Positions 42,544 through 52,842 are shown, counted from the first letter of the stretch. The stretch is DNA of 64,000 nucleotides from Corynebacterium halotolerans YIM 70093 = DSM 44683 (GCF_000341345.1 NC_020302.1:228075-292074), one strand, 5' to 3'. Translations and numbers: made by a program. The notes: generated by a model not told the origin, from the letters alone.

Positions 42544-44067
42544 TCACGCGGGGACGTCGAACAGTCCGGGATCGTCCGGGCCGTGGATCGGTGGTGATGG
42601 GGAACCCGGTGGTTCGGGCCCGGGTGGATCCGCGGTCCCGGCACCCGGCGGCGCGCCCGTCTCCGGCGGCGCTTCCTTCCGCCCGCGGATCTTGGCCCCC
42701 GCGGACCGGTTCTGGGCCACCGTGTCATTGAACCGGAGCTCGTCCGCCCCGGCCGCCCGGAATCCGGCCCTGCCGGTGGCGGGGTCCCGTTCCGAGTGTC
42801 CGAGGCCACCCGCCCCGTCGCGTTCGTCCCGGTTGAGGGCGTGGTGCGTGGGGCACAGGATGGTGAGGTTCTCGATGTCGGTGTTGCCGCCCATGGACCA
42901 GGGCACCAGGTGGTGGACATCGCATTCGTCGCCGTGGTTGTCGCAGCCCGGTCGGGTGCACACCAGCTCGGAGGCGAGCAGGGCGATGCGCTGGTAGAAG
43001 TTCGCCGTGCGCCGCGCCCGCCCGACGTCCAGGGATTGGCCCCTGTCGTCGTGGAGGACCACGAAGTCGGAGTCGGCGGCGCCGAGCCGCAGCAGGGCGA
43101 GGGGGTCGAGGAGATCCCCACCGGCGGTGGGGAAGCGGGAGTCGAGCGTCATGTTCTCGATGTCGTCGACGGTCATGGAGATCAGCACGGATCCCGCCCC
43201 CCGGACCTTCGGCTCCTTCGTGTTCAGGAAGGTCCGGCAGGCGTGGGCCAGCTGGTCCGCCCGCCGCTGGTCGATGGTGCGTTTGTCGTCCTCATCGTCC
43301 ACGGAGGACGTCCCCGACCTCGGGTTGACCGCGGCACGGACGAGGGCGGCCATGTCTGCCGGCAGGTAGCCGTCGATCCGCACTCCGCCGTCGGCGTCGG
43401 GACGGGAGAGGCGCAGACGACGCTTGCGCAGCGCGGCGAAGGGGTCCTTCTTTCCGTCGGGCTGCGTGGCTGCCGCGTTGGCCCTGCGGACCTGCTCCCG
43501 GACCCAGGCCCGCAGGTCCTGCACGTCGCGGCGCTCGGCCTCGCTCAGTGACTGAGACAGCAGCTCCAGGCGACCTGGGACGGCGTGTTTCGACAGGTGG
43601 GTCAGCTCCCGCTCGATGATCCTGCGTTTCTCGGCCGAGGCGGACTTTCTCCGTGCCTCCTCCTGGGCGCGGCGCTCCCGCTCGCGACGTCGTTCGGCCT
43701 CGCGTCGGGCTTCCCCGTTGTCGGTCTCGTCCTCGCCGGGGTCGGGTGTGGGCTCCACCGGCGGGGCGTAGAGGTCCTCGGCCTGCCGCAGCCGCGAGAA
43801 CGCCTCGCCCCGCGAGACCCCCAGTCCGTCGGTGAGGTAGTCCACGGTGCGCGTCGAACCCACCAGGCGCCCGGCCGAGTGGAGATCGGCGAGCCAGGCG
43901 AAGGAGGCGTCGACGGCGGCCTTGGTGGACATCGCCCGCTCAAGGCGCTCGAGGTCCCCGCGGATGGCGGCGAACGGCAAGGTGTCCGGCTCGGCCATCA
44001 GCTCAGCCAGTTCTCTCAGCGCCTTTTCGGCCTGATCGACCAGATCGCTTATCCTCTGCTCAAGCAT
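42544..44067 (-). CDS. DUF222/HNH endonuclease (13E12-repeat family)
   Basis: A 507-residue protein typical of the actinobacterial 13E12/DUF222 family. The N-terminal 200 residues are helical and include a long charged coiled-coil (REAERRRERERRAQEEARRK). The C-terminal HNH module has zinc cysteines and the catalytic His: CTRPGCDNHGDECDVHHLVP then WSMGGNTDIENLTILCPTHH. The last 90 residues are Pro/Gly-rich and disordered. These genes are often multicopy and linked to mobile DNA, but function is unproven. ATG 44067 is preceded by GGGGGTGGAAATA; GTG 44076 is also in frame. It is convergent with gltD. Confidence 0.8.
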   Translation of the reverse strand: MLEQRISDLVDQAEKALRELAELMAEPDTLPFAAIRGDLERLERAMSTKAAVDASFAWLADLHSAGRLVGSTRTVDYLTDGLGVSRGEAFSRLRQAEDLYAPPVEPTPDPGEDETDNGEARREAERRRERERRAQEEARRKSASAEKRRIIERELTHLSKHAVPGRLELLSQSLSEAERRDVQDLRAWVREQVRRANAAATQPDGKKDPFAALRKRRLRLSRPDADGGVRIDGYLPADMAALVRAAVNPRSGTSSVDDEDDKRTIDQRRADQLAHACRTFLNTKEPKVRGAGSVLISMTVDDIENMTLDSRFPTAGGDLLDPLALLRLGAADSDFVVLHDDRGQSLDVGRARRTANFYQRIALLASELVCTRPGCDNHGDECDVHHLVPWSMGGNTDIENLTILCPTHHALNRDERDGAGGLGHSERDPATGRAGFRAAGADELRFNDTVAQNRSAGAKIRGRKEAPPETGAPPGAGTADPPGPEPPGSPSPPIHGPDDPGLFDVPA

Positions 44068-44196
44068 TATTTCCACCCCCCGGTTTCGCTTGCATGTTCG
44101 AGGTTAGCTCAATGGCGCAACACATACAAGCCCCGAGGCGAACATATTTTCCATATGCTCCTCGCGCTCCCTCGCCCCACTCCCGTCCCACGCCGA

Positions 44197-44228
44197 AGGC
44201 CCGGATCCCACGCAGGGGATCCGGGCCT
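44197..44228 (-). terminator. Hairpin downstream of emb
   Basis: A perfect 13-bp stem (AGGCCCGGATCCC with GGGATCCGGGCCT) and a 6-nt loop, 17 bases after the emb stop. There is no T-tract. Confidence 0.65.
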
Positions 44229-44245
44229 CAGACCGGCGACAGGAG

Positions 44246-47200
44246 CTAGCCGTCGATCTTCATGTCGCTCGGGTGCCACAGGCCGGAGCGCTGGATCGTC
44301 TCGGTGTCGATCTCGGCGTTGTCCGGTGCCTGGCCCTCCGAGTTGGCGCGACGCAGGTAGATCTCGATGGATCCCCAGTCCCGGTGCCAGTCGTCCTTCG
44401 TGTAGCTCGGCAGCTCGAAGGACCAGTTCACGGCCTCGGCGGTGCCCATGACGCCGCCGCCCTCGTAGTCCTGGAACGGAGTCAGCGTGGCCTTGCCCGG
44501 GTGGTCGGGGGAAATGCGGTACTCCGGAATCTCCGCCACGCCGGCGTAGTGGTCGAAGGTGCGCTGGCAGGGGAACTGCAGCGCCACGGACCAGTCGAGC
44601 AGACCCGGCTTCTCGGATCCGACGACGTTGTCCAGCGAGTCCAGGGTGGGCACGCGCGGCGGGGTGAACGCCAGCCACTGCTCGGGGTCGAGACTGTGGT
44701 CGGTGGCGGAGACGCGCACGACGTCGGCCTCCTCCGGCAGGGCGTCGAGCGGCAGGCGCAGGTTGCGCCACGACGGCTGCGGGCCGATGTCGAGCATCTC
44801 CAGTTCGCCGACCGACTCGGGATCGACCTCCCCGTCGGGGCCGCGGGTGCCGTACTCGAGGACGAGCTCCTGGCCCTCGTGGAGCACGCCGTTGATGTCG
44901 TGGTGCTCGATGCGGCCGGCCGCGGAGACGACCAGCAGTGGCGCGTCCTCCCGCTGCTCGGCGGGCAGCTCGTACCAGGCGGTGGTGATCTCCGCGGGGT
45001 ACTGCGGGCCGGAGGTCCAGGAGCCGACGACCGGGACCTCGGTGTAGTCGAGGTTGAACGGCAGGCGGGCGCGCGAGCCGTTGACGCCGACGTCGCCACG
45101 CACACCACCGGTGTTGCCGGTCTCCTGGCCGGTGGCCTCCTCGGAGCCACCCGCGTTGTCGGTGTCGGCGATCGCGCCGACGGACGAGGTGGACACCACG
45201 TCCTGGGTGATGGACGGCGGGAGGTTGTTGGCCTCGAAGCCGCGGTTGTCCTCACTTTCGAGGGACTCGCCCAGCCCGACATCCCCGGCCGGGGTCAGGA
45301 AGGAGTCGTTGGAGTTCGTCTCGACGAGCGCGTCGTTGGCCAGGCCGCAGGTCTGACCGCCGAGCGCGCGCAGGTTGCCCAGGCCGACGGTGTAGGCGGG
45401 GTACTGGTCGATGAAGGCCTTGGTGAAGGACGCCATGGAGAAGCCGACGATGAGCACACACGACACCGCGATCGGGGCGGCGGCCACCCCGGTGAAGCGG
45501 CGCAGCCTCTGCTTCCGCTCCTCCCGGTACTCATCGAGCTCGCCGAGGGCCTCGGCGCGGGCGCTGCGGACGTCGCCGATGAAGGACTGGATGACGCCGA
45601 TGAGAAGTACCGCCAGGGCGATGAACAGCACGATCGTGGACGCCTCGACGCCCTGGTACTGGACGGTCTTGTCGAACCACGGGATGCCGAAGCTGGAGAC
45701 GTACCACCAGCCGTTGATGCCGGCCAGGGAGATCGCCAGGATGAACAGCACGGCGCCGATGAACAGGGTCCGCGTCCGCGAGGAGCGCAGGGCCATGTAG
45801 CTCAGCGCCACCGCGGCCAGGGCCGCCAGGGCGCCGGCGATGCCCGCGTACACGCCGAAGTGGTGCGTCCACTTCGTCGGCGTGAACATCATGAAGAACA
45901 TGGTGCCGAAGATGATCAGCACCAGGCGCAGGGACGGTCCCTTCGCCGCGCCCGGCACCCGACCGTTGCGCAGGATGGAGGCGATGACCACCGCCAGGCA
46001 CAGGAACATCATGAGCACGGCGAAGCGGCGGGTGAGCGAGCCGTCGACCGTCTGCTCCATGAGCGTCTGGTAGCGGACCCACTCGTCGTACCAGTCCAGG
46101 GCCGGGCCCTTCGCGGCGCGCACCCGGATCGACTCCATGACGGTCGCCCACGTCTGGTCGCCGAACACGCCGATCAGGATGGCGGTGCCGGCGGCCAGGA
46201 ACGGGGCGACCATCGCGACCACCGCGTGGGTGATCCGGCCCTTCGAGGAACCCTCACCGGCACCCAGATAGGGCAGGCGGCGGTAGACGATGCGGATGAG
46301 GCTGGACAGCGACGCCAGCAGCGCGGCCACGGCCATCAGGCCGGTGGGGCCGGCACCCAGGGACAGCGTCGCGATGATCACACCGACGGCCGCGGGCAGC
46401 AGCCGGGAGGTGGCGATGGAGCGCTCGAAGGACGCCCAGGTCAGGATCGCGCCCATGGCGATGACCGGCTCCGGGCGGGTGCCGTTGTTGTAGGGCAGCC
46501 AGAACGCCAGGAACACGAAGGCGGCGGTCCAGTGGGCCACCTGCCGTCCGGCGATCTTCGCACCCAGGCGCGGCAGGATCTCCCGCGAGAGCACGAACCA
46601 GATGACCAGGCCCGAGATCAGGGCAGGCAGGCGCACCCACACCGAGGCGGTGGACACCTGCACCATCAGGGCCAGCAGGTCGTAGTAGGGGGAGCCGAAG
46701 GGGGACTCCGGCACGCCGAACCAGCGGTAGTAGTTGGCCATGTAGCCCGCGTTCTCGGACACGCGTGCCATGGTCAGGATGAAGCCGTCGTCGGAGGTGT
46801 TGGCGCCGAAGATGTGCCAGAAGACCAGGACGAAGGAGACGATGCCGTCGAGCGGCCGCAGGCGCCACCAGCCCTGCGGCAGGAAGCGGCGGGTGGAACG
46901 GCCGTCGAGACGGTCCATGCGGTGCAGGGTCCACAGGGCCACCAGCAGCAGCGCCAGACCACCCCACATGGCGATCGACTTCCACACCGACGGCGTGGAG
47001 GTGAACCGGGAGTTGATCTCGACGTCCACGCTCAGGCCGGCGTCGGTGAGCGACGCCAGGTTGCCCGCGGTGTCGTCGATCTCGGTGTACACGCCGGTGA
47101 CCTGCGGGCGGACGTCCTCGTCGATGCTGCCCTCGTAGGGCTCGCCGTCCTCGTCGGTCGCGTCCGGGATCGTCGCGGTGGTCCCGTCCTCGGTGGAGGA

Positions 47201-47659
47201 GACCTCGAGCACCGCGTCGTCGGGCAGGGCCTCGACCTCCTCGGCCGTCAGCTCCAGCGGCACCTGGTCGCGCACGACGACGTCGATTCCGCCGTCACTG
47301 GAGCGGACGAACAGGCCGCGCGAGGTGGCGTCGGTGGAGTCCGCGGGCAGCGTCGACAGCAGCAGCGTCTGGTCCCCGCGCAGGCCGTCGATCGCCTCGT
47401 CGACGGGCACGGTGGCGTGGAGCTCCTCCGGCGCGTAGGACACGAGGGGAGCGTTGACGCTGTTGAGGCTGTCGTCCTGCGGCCAGCTGAAGGAGGACTG
47501 GGTCTGGTTGACCGGGAGGAACGGCGTCACCACGAACAGGAGGAAGCCGAGGACGCCGGAGACGATCGCGAGGTTCTTCAGCCAGGCCGGGGCGGTGCCC
47601 AGCGGCGTCGCGGTCTTCTTCAGCTTCTGGTTTTCGGTCATCACGGCGGTTTCAGACAC
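44246..47659 (-). CDS. emb: Arabinofuranosyltransferase Emb (ethambutol-target family)
   Basis: A 1137-residue GT53 membrane enzyme that extends the arabinan of cell-wall arabinogalactan using decaprenyl-phosphoarabinose. There are about 13 membrane helices between residues 25 and 690. The donor-site loop after helix 3 contains the Asp pair (NTSDDGFILTMARVSENAGY) of the GT-C motif. A long extracytoplasmic C-terminal domain includes LGNLRALGGQTCGLANDALV and ends in carbohydrate-binding-like modules. Corynebacteria carry a single emb, where mycobacteria have embCAB. I choose GTG 47659, which has TAAACT eight bases upstream; ATG 47641 and GTG 47695 are alternatives. It follows aftA closely. Confidence 0.93.
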   Translation of the reverse strand: MSETAVMTENQKLKKTATPLGTAPAWLKNLAIVSGVLGFLLFVVTPFLPVNQTQSSFSWPQDDSLNSVNAPLVSYAPEELHATVPVDEAIDGLRGDQTLLLSTLPADSTDATSRGLFVRSSDGGIDVVVRDQVPLELTAEEVEALPDDAVLEVSSTEDGTTATIPDATDEDGEPYEGSIDEDVRPQVTGVYTEIDDTAGNLASLTDAGLSVDVEINSRFTSTPSVWKSIAMWGGLALLLVALWTLHRMDRLDGRSTRRFLPQGWWRLRPLDGIVSFVLVFWHIFGANTSDDGFILTMARVSENAGYMANYYRWFGVPESPFGSPYYDLLALMVQVSTASVWVRLPALISGLVIWFVLSREILPRLGAKIAGRQVAHWTAAFVFLAFWLPYNNGTRPEPVIAMGAILTWASFERSIATSRLLPAAVGVIIATLSLGAGPTGLMAVAALLASLSSLIRIVYRRLPYLGAGEGSSKGRITHAVVAMVAPFLAAGTAILIGVFGDQTWATVMESIRVRAAKGPALDWYDEWVRYQTLMEQTVDGSLTRRFAVLMMFLCLAVVIASILRNGRVPGAAKGPSLRLVLIIFGTMFFMMFTPTKWTHHFGVYAGIAGALAALAAVALSYMALRSSRTRTLFIGAVLFILAISLAGINGWWYVSSFGIPWFDKTVQYQGVEASTIVLFIALAVLLIGVIQSFIGDVRSARAEALGELDEYREERKQRLRRFTGVAAAPIAVSCVLIVGFSMASFTKAFIDQYPAYTVGLGNLRALGGQTCGLANDALVETNSNDSFLTPAGDVGLGESLESEDNRGFEANNLPPSITQDVVSTSSVGAIADTDNAGGSEEATGQETGNTGGVRGDVGVNGSRARLPFNLDYTEVPVVGSWTSGPQYPAEITTAWYELPAEQREDAPLLVVSAAGRIEHHDINGVLHEGQELVLEYGTRGPDGEVDPESVGELEMLDIGPQPSWRNLRLPLDALPEEADVVRVSATDHSLDPEQWLAFTPPRVPTLDSLDNVVGSEKPGLLDWSVALQFPCQRTFDHYAGVAEIPEYRISPDHPGKATLTPFQDYEGGGVMGTAEAVNWSFELPSYTKDDWHRDWGSIEIYLRRANSEGQAPDNAEIDTETIQRSGLWHPSDMKIDG

Positions 47660-47667
47660 AATGGGAG

Positions 47668-47673
47668 AGTTTA
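47668..47673 (-). promoter_or_regulatory. -10 hexamer TAAACT before emb
   Basis: Eight bases separate it from GTG 47659; it could give emb a leaderless transcript independent of aftA. Confidence 0.4.
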
Positions 47674-47681
47674 CGTCAGGC

Positions 47682-49808
47682 TCAGGCCTTGTCACGGCTC
47701 ACCACCACGAAAGGTCCTATCTGGGAGGCATGCCACATCGACGGGTCGCCGGTGAACACCTCCGGGTTGAAGAACAGGCCACGGAAACGGACGTTCGGGT
47801 TGTTGGGGAAGATGTCCTCGGCGATGTGGGTCTTCCAGCCCTCCTCGCCGCCGTTGCCGTCGAGGCTGCCGCGGAAGATGAACACGTCCGGCTCACGCCA
47901 GGGGGCGTCCTCGAGCGCGGCGGCGAAGTCGGCCGGCTCCGACAGCTCGTCCCAGGAGCCGGACGCCCACGCCTCGATGGCGGCGTTGCGGCGTCCGAAC
48001 TCTCCCAGCGGGTTGGCGTAGTGGCTGGTGAAGGCCTGGAATCCGTAGTACGGGTAGTAGGACATGAAGTTCGTCTCGTCGGTGAGCACGACCGTGTCAT
48101 CCGGCTCGTGGCCGTGGGAGCGGATCTCCGCGTCGATCTCGTCGTAGTACTGCGCGACGTCGGGGGCGAAGCGGTCGGCGCGCTCACCGTAGCCGTCGGT
48201 GTCGGAGTAGGCGTGGTCGATGCCGTTCTCGTTGCGCACCGGGATGGACTGTGCGTAGTGCAGTCCCGCGCCCAGCAGCACGACCACCATCACGATGGTG
48301 ATCGTGCGGCTCGCCCGCGACGTGGTGCGGACCGGGTAGAGTCGGCGCACGCCGACCAGCCGCAGCTCCGCCAGGGCGAGCACGCCGGCCGTCGTCAGTT
48401 GCAGGGCGATCAGCGAGTCGATGCGGAAGCCGAGCAGGGTGGTGCCGGCCAGGGCGGCGACCATGGAGGCCACGGTCCAGGCGTAGAACACGGCGGTGGC
48501 GATGCCCATCGTGCGCACCTCGTGGTCGGCGACGCGGACGATGAAGTAGATCAGGCCGAGCAGGCACAGCACGCCGATGACCGAGGGGGACAGGAAGGGC
48601 AGCGGAATCTGCGCGCCCTCCGGCGGCAGGTAGTGCTGGGCCGTCGCGCCCGAGCTCGGGTGGCCGGTCAGCAGCGCCCAGAAGTACGGCCCCCAGGCGA
48701 TCAGGGCGATGAGGATTGAGCCGACGCCGATGGCCAGCAGATGGATGATGGGCACCCGACCGCGGGAGAAGACGACCGCGCCGATCGCGGCGAGTACCAC
48801 CACCGACAGGGCGATCACGCCCGTGAACAGGGTGTACATGGCCGCCGAGGCGCCGAGGAAGACCATCACGCCGAAGGTGGCGTACCAGGAACCCCGCAGG
48901 GCGCGGTAGGCCAGGACGGTGGCGGCCGGGGCGCCGAGGGCGACGATGGCGCCGTAGGGCTCCTCCGGGGTGGTCACGAGCACCACGCACACGCTGACCA
49001 CGGCGATGGCCGTGCCGACGGGCAGGGAGCCGGTCAACCGCCGCCACACGGGCACCAGCAGGCAGCCGGCCGCGGCGATGGAGACCAGCGCCCACGGCTG
49101 GAAGACCTCCCAGCCGGGGATGCCCAGCAGGTTGGCCAGTCGACCGCCCAGCCAGAACCACCCGATGGGGTAGTAGGAGGGCATGTCGATGTAGTTCATG
49201 TCCTGGTTGCCCCAGGTGGTGGCCATGCGGGTGAGGAACTGGGTGCGGAAGCCCTGGTCGACCTGGAGGCCGTCGAGGTACAGGCGCGTCGCCGACAGCG
49301 GGATGGCGGTGGTGGTCACCACCAGCGCGGCCGGCGAGAGGTAGCAGACCACGTGGGTCAGGATGACCCGCCACCGCGGGCGGTGCAGCTCCAGCGGCGG
49401 CAGCGGCGGGGCGGCGGTGCCGCTGACGCCGGCGGACTCCCGGTTCCAGTAGGCGGTCCGGGTGGTGTGTGCCTCCCGGCGGCGCTGGTTGGCGCGGTGT
49501 TCGTCAATCAGCCACCAGCCGGTGAACACGCCGAGCACGGCGAGCACGACGACGGTGCCGGCGGTGGCCAGCCCGCGGGTGACCATCGACGTATTGAACG
49601 CCGGGAGGCTGGTCTGCTTGAGGACCAGCCAGCACAGCAGGGTGAACATCGCGCCCGCGAGCGTCGCCGCGATGAGGCTGAGGAAGTTCTGCCGACGGGT
49701 CAGCAGGTCGGTCGTGTAGTCCTCGGTGGGCGTGGGGTACGACGGGGCGGGCGGTGGCGTCCGCCCCTCCGCGAGCTGTTGGCCGGCGGGGTCGGCGGGG
49801 GTGGTCAT
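47682..49808 (-). CDS. aftA: Galactan 5-O-arabinofuranosyltransferase AftA
   Basis: A 708-residue GT-C membrane enzyme that places the first arabinofuranose on the galactan chain. There are about 11-13 membrane helices followed by a soluble C-terminal domain (from about residue 525). The AftA-type motif around TWGNQDMNYIDMPSYYPIGW follows LDGLQVDQGFRTQFLTRMA, and the C-terminus ends NVRFRGLFFNPEVFTGDP. It lies directly upstream of emb, as in Rv3792-Rv3793/5. ATG 49808 has no strong ribosome-binding site. Confidence 0.92.
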   Translation of the reverse strand: MTTPADPAGQQLAEGRTPPPAPSYPTPTEDYTTDLLTRRQNFLSLIAATLAGAMFTLLCWLVLKQTSLPAFNTSMVTRGLATAGTVVVLAVLGVFTGWWLIDEHRANQRRREAHTTRTAYWNRESAGVSGTAAPPLPPLELHRPRWRVILTHVVCYLSPAALVVTTTAIPLSATRLYLDGLQVDQGFRTQFLTRMATTWGNQDMNYIDMPSYYPIGWFWLGGRLANLLGIPGWEVFQPWALVSIAAAGCLLVPVWRRLTGSLPVGTAIAVVSVCVVLVTTPEEPYGAIVALGAPAATVLAYRALRGSWYATFGVMVFLGASAAMYTLFTGVIALSVVVLAAIGAVVFSRGRVPIIHLLAIGVGSILIALIAWGPYFWALLTGHPSSGATAQHYLPPEGAQIPLPFLSPSVIGVLCLLGLIYFIVRVADHEVRTMGIATAVFYAWTVASMVAALAGTTLLGFRIDSLIALQLTTAGVLALAELRLVGVRRLYPVRTTSRASRTITIVMVVVLLGAGLHYAQSIPVRNENGIDHAYSDTDGYGERADRFAPDVAQYYDEIDAEIRSHGHEPDDTVVLTDETNFMSYYPYYGFQAFTSHYANPLGEFGRRNAAIEAWASGSWDELSEPADFAAALEDAPWREPDVFIFRGSLDGNGGEEGWKTHIAEDIFPNNPNVRFRGLFFNPEVFTGDPSMWHASQIGPFVVVSRDKA

Positions 49809-49979
49809 GCCGGTTAGTCTCCCATACGGCGATCAGGGCACACGCCGGTGAGGCCGGGCGTGCCGCGGTGAGAGGTGGGGCAGGAGTGACACGGGCGCCG
49901 CCGCGGACGGGACGTTTCTCGACGTCCGCGTCAACGGCGGCGGGGCGGTCGGGCCGCGGGTGGCGGCCCATGCCCGGCC

Positions 49980-50741
49980 CTAGAACGGCAGCTTGCGGAA
50001 GATCTGCCGCGGGATGAGGTTGAACACCCCGGTGACCAGCTGGAAGGCCGGGTGGACGAAGATGATGTCCTTGTCCTGCAGGACGGCCTTGACGGTGGCC
50101 TCGGCGACGTCCTCCGGGTTGACGGTCAGCGGGGCCGGCTTGGCCTCGGCGGACATCCTGGTGCGTACCTGGCCGGGGCGGACCACCAGCACGTTCGAGC
50201 CGGTGCCGCGCAGGGCCTCGCCGAGCTGGGTGTAGAAACCGTCGACGCCCGCCTTGGAGGCGCCGTAGACGAAGTTGGAGCGGCGCACGCGCACCCCGGC
50301 GACCGAGGACAGGGCGACGATGGTGCCGTGGCCCTGGGCCTTGAACTTCTGGCCGAGCAGCACGCCGACGGAGACGGGTCCGGTGTAGTTGATCTGGGCG
50401 GAGGCCACGGCCTTGGCCTGGTCCTGCCACAGCTCCTCCTGGTCGCCCAGGGTGCCGAAGGCGACGACCGCGAGGTCGACGTCACCGCGGGCGAACGCGG
50501 CGTCGATGACGTCCGGATGGGAGTCGAAATCGGTGGCGTCGAAGTCGAGGACGTCGACCTCGCTGGCGCCGGCCTCCTTCATCCGGGTCACGGCGGCGTC
50601 GACACGCGGGGAGTCCGCGCGGGCGGCCAGCGTCACGCGGGCGGGGCCGCGTTCGAGGAACTCGGCGACGATCGCGAGGCCGATCTCGGAGGTGCCGCCG
50701 AGGAGCAGGATGTTCTGGGCCTGGCCCACTGCATTGAGCAT
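49980..50741 (-). CDS. dprE2: Decaprenylphospho-beta-D-erythro-pentofuranosid-2-ulose 2-reductase
   Basis: A 253-residue SDR-fold reductase that converts the keto intermediate made by DprE1 to decaprenyl-phosphoarabinose, the donor for AftA and Emb. The cofactor motif LLGGTSEIGLAI lies at 13-24, the catalytic Ser in VALSSVAGVRVRR, and Tyr-Lys in FVYGASKAGVD. It starts 21 bases after dprE1 with GAAAGGA upstream, so the two form an operon. A 171-bp gap separates it from aftA. Confidence 0.93.
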   Translation of the reverse strand: MLNAVGQAQNILLLGGTSEIGLAIVAEFLERGPARVTLAARADSPRVDAAVTRMKEAGASEVDVLDFDATDFDSHPDVIDAAFARGDVDLAVVAFGTLGDQEELWQDQAKAVASAQINYTGPVSVGVLLGQKFKAQGHGTIVALSSVAGVRVRRSNFVYGASKAGVDGFYTQLGEALRGTGSNVLVVRPGQVRTRMSAEAKPAPLTVNPEDVAEATVKAVLQDKDIIFVHPAFQLVTGVFNLIPRQIFRKLPF

Positions 50742-50762
50742 GTGTGTTTCGGTCCTTTCTTC

Positions 50763-52178
50763 TTAACGCAGCTCGAGGCGGCGGGACATGTCGGAGGCGA
50801 AGACGCCGGTGGGGTCGATCTCGTTGCGGGTGGCCAGCCAGCCGCCCAGACCCGGGTACATCTTGTGGAAGTTCTCCGCGGAGGTGCGGGACTCCTTGGC
50901 CAGGTAGAGACGGCCGCCGAACTCCATGACGCGACGGTCCAGGTCGTCGAGCAGCTCATTCAGACCCGGACGGATCGGGAAGTCGACGCACACGTTCCAG
51001 CCCGGCATCGGGTAGGACAGCGGCGCGCGGTTGCCGGGACCGAAGAGCTTGAACACGTTCAGCGCCGAGTAGTGGCCGGAACGCTGGATGTCGCGGATGA
51101 TCTCCTTGAACGCCTCGACGGCCTCGGTGGGCACGACGAACTGGTACTGCAGGAAGCCGGCCTTGCCGTAGCCGCGGTTCCACTCGCCGATGAGATCCAG
51201 CGGCTGGTAGAACTGCGTGAGGTTGTTGATCTGGTTCCGCGCCGGCTTGCCCATCGCGTAGTAGAGCTCGCCGATGGTGTTGAGCGTCAGCTTGTTCATC
51301 GTCCAGGACGGGAAGATGTCCGGCACCGTCATCAGCTGCGGGGCGTTGAACTTCAGCGGGTCCTTCGCCAGCTTCGGGGCCAGCTCCTTCAGCTGATCCA
51401 GCGTGGCCAGGTTGCCGCGGGAGATGGTGGCCCGGCCCAGCTTCGGCTCCGGGTTGATCGCGTCGAACCAGGCGGAGGAGTAGGTGTAGTTGACCTCCGA
51501 GCCGTCCGAGTGGAAGGCGATGGTCTCCTCGAGGTTGTCCGTGCGGTCGGTGTCCGCGATGAAGTAGGCGGTTTCCGTCTTGGTCATCCGGATCGTCGCA
51601 CGCAGGATGATGCCGGTCAGACCCATGCCGCCGACGGTCGCCCAGAACAGGGCGCCGTCCGGGTCGTCCACGCTGCCCTCCGGCTCGAGGTGGAGCACGC
51701 GACCGTCGGCGACCAGCAGCTCCATGGAGGCCACGTGATCGCCGAAGGAACCGGCGGAGTGGTGGTTCTTGCCGTGGATGTCCGGGCCGATGGCACCGCC
51801 GATGGTGACCTGACGGGTGCCCGGCAGAACCGGCACCCACAGGCCGTAGGGTAGGGCGGCCTTCATCAGTTGGTCGAGGGTCACGCCGCCATCGACGTCG
51901 ACGACCGCGGAATCCGGATCGATCGAGTGGATCTTGTTCAGCGGCTGCATGTCGACGACGAGGCCACCGCCGTTCTGGGCGGGATCGCCGTAGGAACGGC
52001 CCATGCCGCGGGCGATGACGCCGCGGCGCAGGTGGATCGGCTTGTCGGCGTTGTCGTCGGCGATCTGGGTGACGGCAGCGATGATGGTCTCCACGTCCGG
52101 CGTGGCCAGGACATGTGCCGTGGACGGGGCGGTGCGGCCCCAGCCCGTCAGGGACTTTTCAGTGGTCTGCAGTTCCAT
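50763..52178 (-). CDS. dprE1: Decaprenylphosphoryl-beta-D-ribose oxidase
   Basis: A 471-residue VAO-type flavoenzyme that oxidises decaprenyl-phosphoribose at C2. FAD-binding marks are [16 protein letters not shown] and the [20 protein letters not shown] block. The cysteine attacked by benzothiazinones (Cys387 in M. tuberculosis) is conserved as Cys397 in GWNVCVDFP, so sensitivity to that drug class is expected. It is the promoter-proximal gene of dprE1-dprE2. The leader holds a perfect dyad at 52202-52219. Confidence 0.95.
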   Translation of the reverse strand: MELQTTEKSLTGWGRTAPSTAHVLATPDVETIIAAVTQIADDNADKPIHLRRGVIARGMGRSYGDPAQNGGGLVVDMQPLNKIHSIDPDSAVVDVDGGVTLDQLMKAALPYGLWVPVLPGTRQVTIGGAIGPDIHGKNHHSAGSFGDHVASMELLVADGRVLHLEPEGSVDDPDGALFWATVGGMGLTGIILRATIRMTKTETAYFIADTDRTDNLEETIAFHSDGSEVNYTYSSAWFDAINPEPKLGRATISRGNLATLDQLKELAPKLAKDPLKFNAPQLMTVPDIFPSWTMNKLTLNTIGELYYAMGKPARNQINNLTQFYQPLDLIGEWNRGYGKAGFLQYQFVVPTEAVEAFKEIIRDIQRSGHYSALNVFKLFGPGNRAPLSYPMPGWNVCVDFPIRPGLNELLDDLDRRVMEFGGRLYLAKESRTSAENFHKMYPGLGGWLATRNEIDPTGVFASDMSRRLELR

Positions 52179-52201
52179 CTTCTGATTCTTCTGTCGACGG
52201 A

Positions 52202-52219
52202 CGCATGCGGCTGCATGCG
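52202..52219. promoter_or_regulatory. Dyad in the dprE1 leader
   Basis: CGCATGC-GGCT-GCATGCG, a perfect 7-bp dyad with a 4-bp spacer, 24 bp upstream of dprE1 ATG. It may be an operator or a small hairpin. Confidence 0.45.
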
Positions 52220-52812
52220 AAATACGTTCCTGAGCTTACCCACGGCCCTGACACGGACGTGGAATGAAAGCTGTGGGCTCTCTGGATGGGGTGGGGAGGG
52301 GAGGGGGCGGCAGCCAACGCTCGGGCCGGGTGGGTTCGGGGCACTGTGCGCCGCTCGTTTATGCAATCGCATTCCCTAGAATTCTCAGCGAGAACACTGG
52401 AATAAGGTTTCTGGAAGCTGGAAGCCGGCTGGAAGAACACGGGAAAAAGACTCAATCTCGGGGAATATGTAACGAGGCAGAAGTGTGTTACGATATTGCC
52501 CAGTTTCAAAGATCAGGGAAGCATGAGCCCAGCCTGAGGGCGGGCTGATGCGGATTTACTGAGGCTGGAATGCGTGCGGATATCGAGTTTATGCAGTTCT
52601 TGAAGTCGGCCCTTGCGGAAGCATGAATGCGGACGACCTGCAGAAATGGCTGAGCCGCCCTTTTGCATGTCCCCCGAAAGGGGGTAGTTCTGCATTGCTT
52701 TCCGGCGGTACTTGCGCGGCGAAATTAAGTGAAAAAAAGCGCGCTGAGTTCGGGAAAGGCGCGCCCTGAATATTTTTCATTTCGCCGAATTTTATTTTTT
52801 GGGCTCCCGTGT
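52220..52812. other. Intergenic region between dprE1 and the first tiny ORF
   Basis: About 590 bp with no convincing gene. It is less GC-rich than the surroundings. It contains a small hairpin CCCCC-GAAA-GGGGG at 52671-52684 and a strongly A/T-rich stretch (about 52766-52800) directly upstream of the -35 of the next gene, like an UP element. An 18-codon ORF at 52570 was judged too weak. Confidence 0.4.
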
Positions 52813-52842
52813 TTGTCGACGCTCGCGACTTTCTGCCATACT
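52813..52842 (+). promoter_or_regulatory. Promoter of tiny ORF 1
   Basis: -35 TTGTCG (52813-52818), an 18-bp spacer, -10 CATACT (52837-52842), preceded by an A/T-rich block. The leader would be about 58 nt with GAAAGGAG at 52892-52899. Confidence 0.55.

Noticed and set aside
44246..47755. A 1160-codon frame antisense to emb
   Set aside because: Shadow of emb in the complementary strand; composition is Gly/Arg/His/Val low-complexity.
52570..52626. An 18-codon ORF (RADIEFMQFLKSALAEA) as a fourth tiny peptide
   Set aside because: It lacks the GAAAGGAG site and a following terminator, and it carries basic residues unlike the other three.
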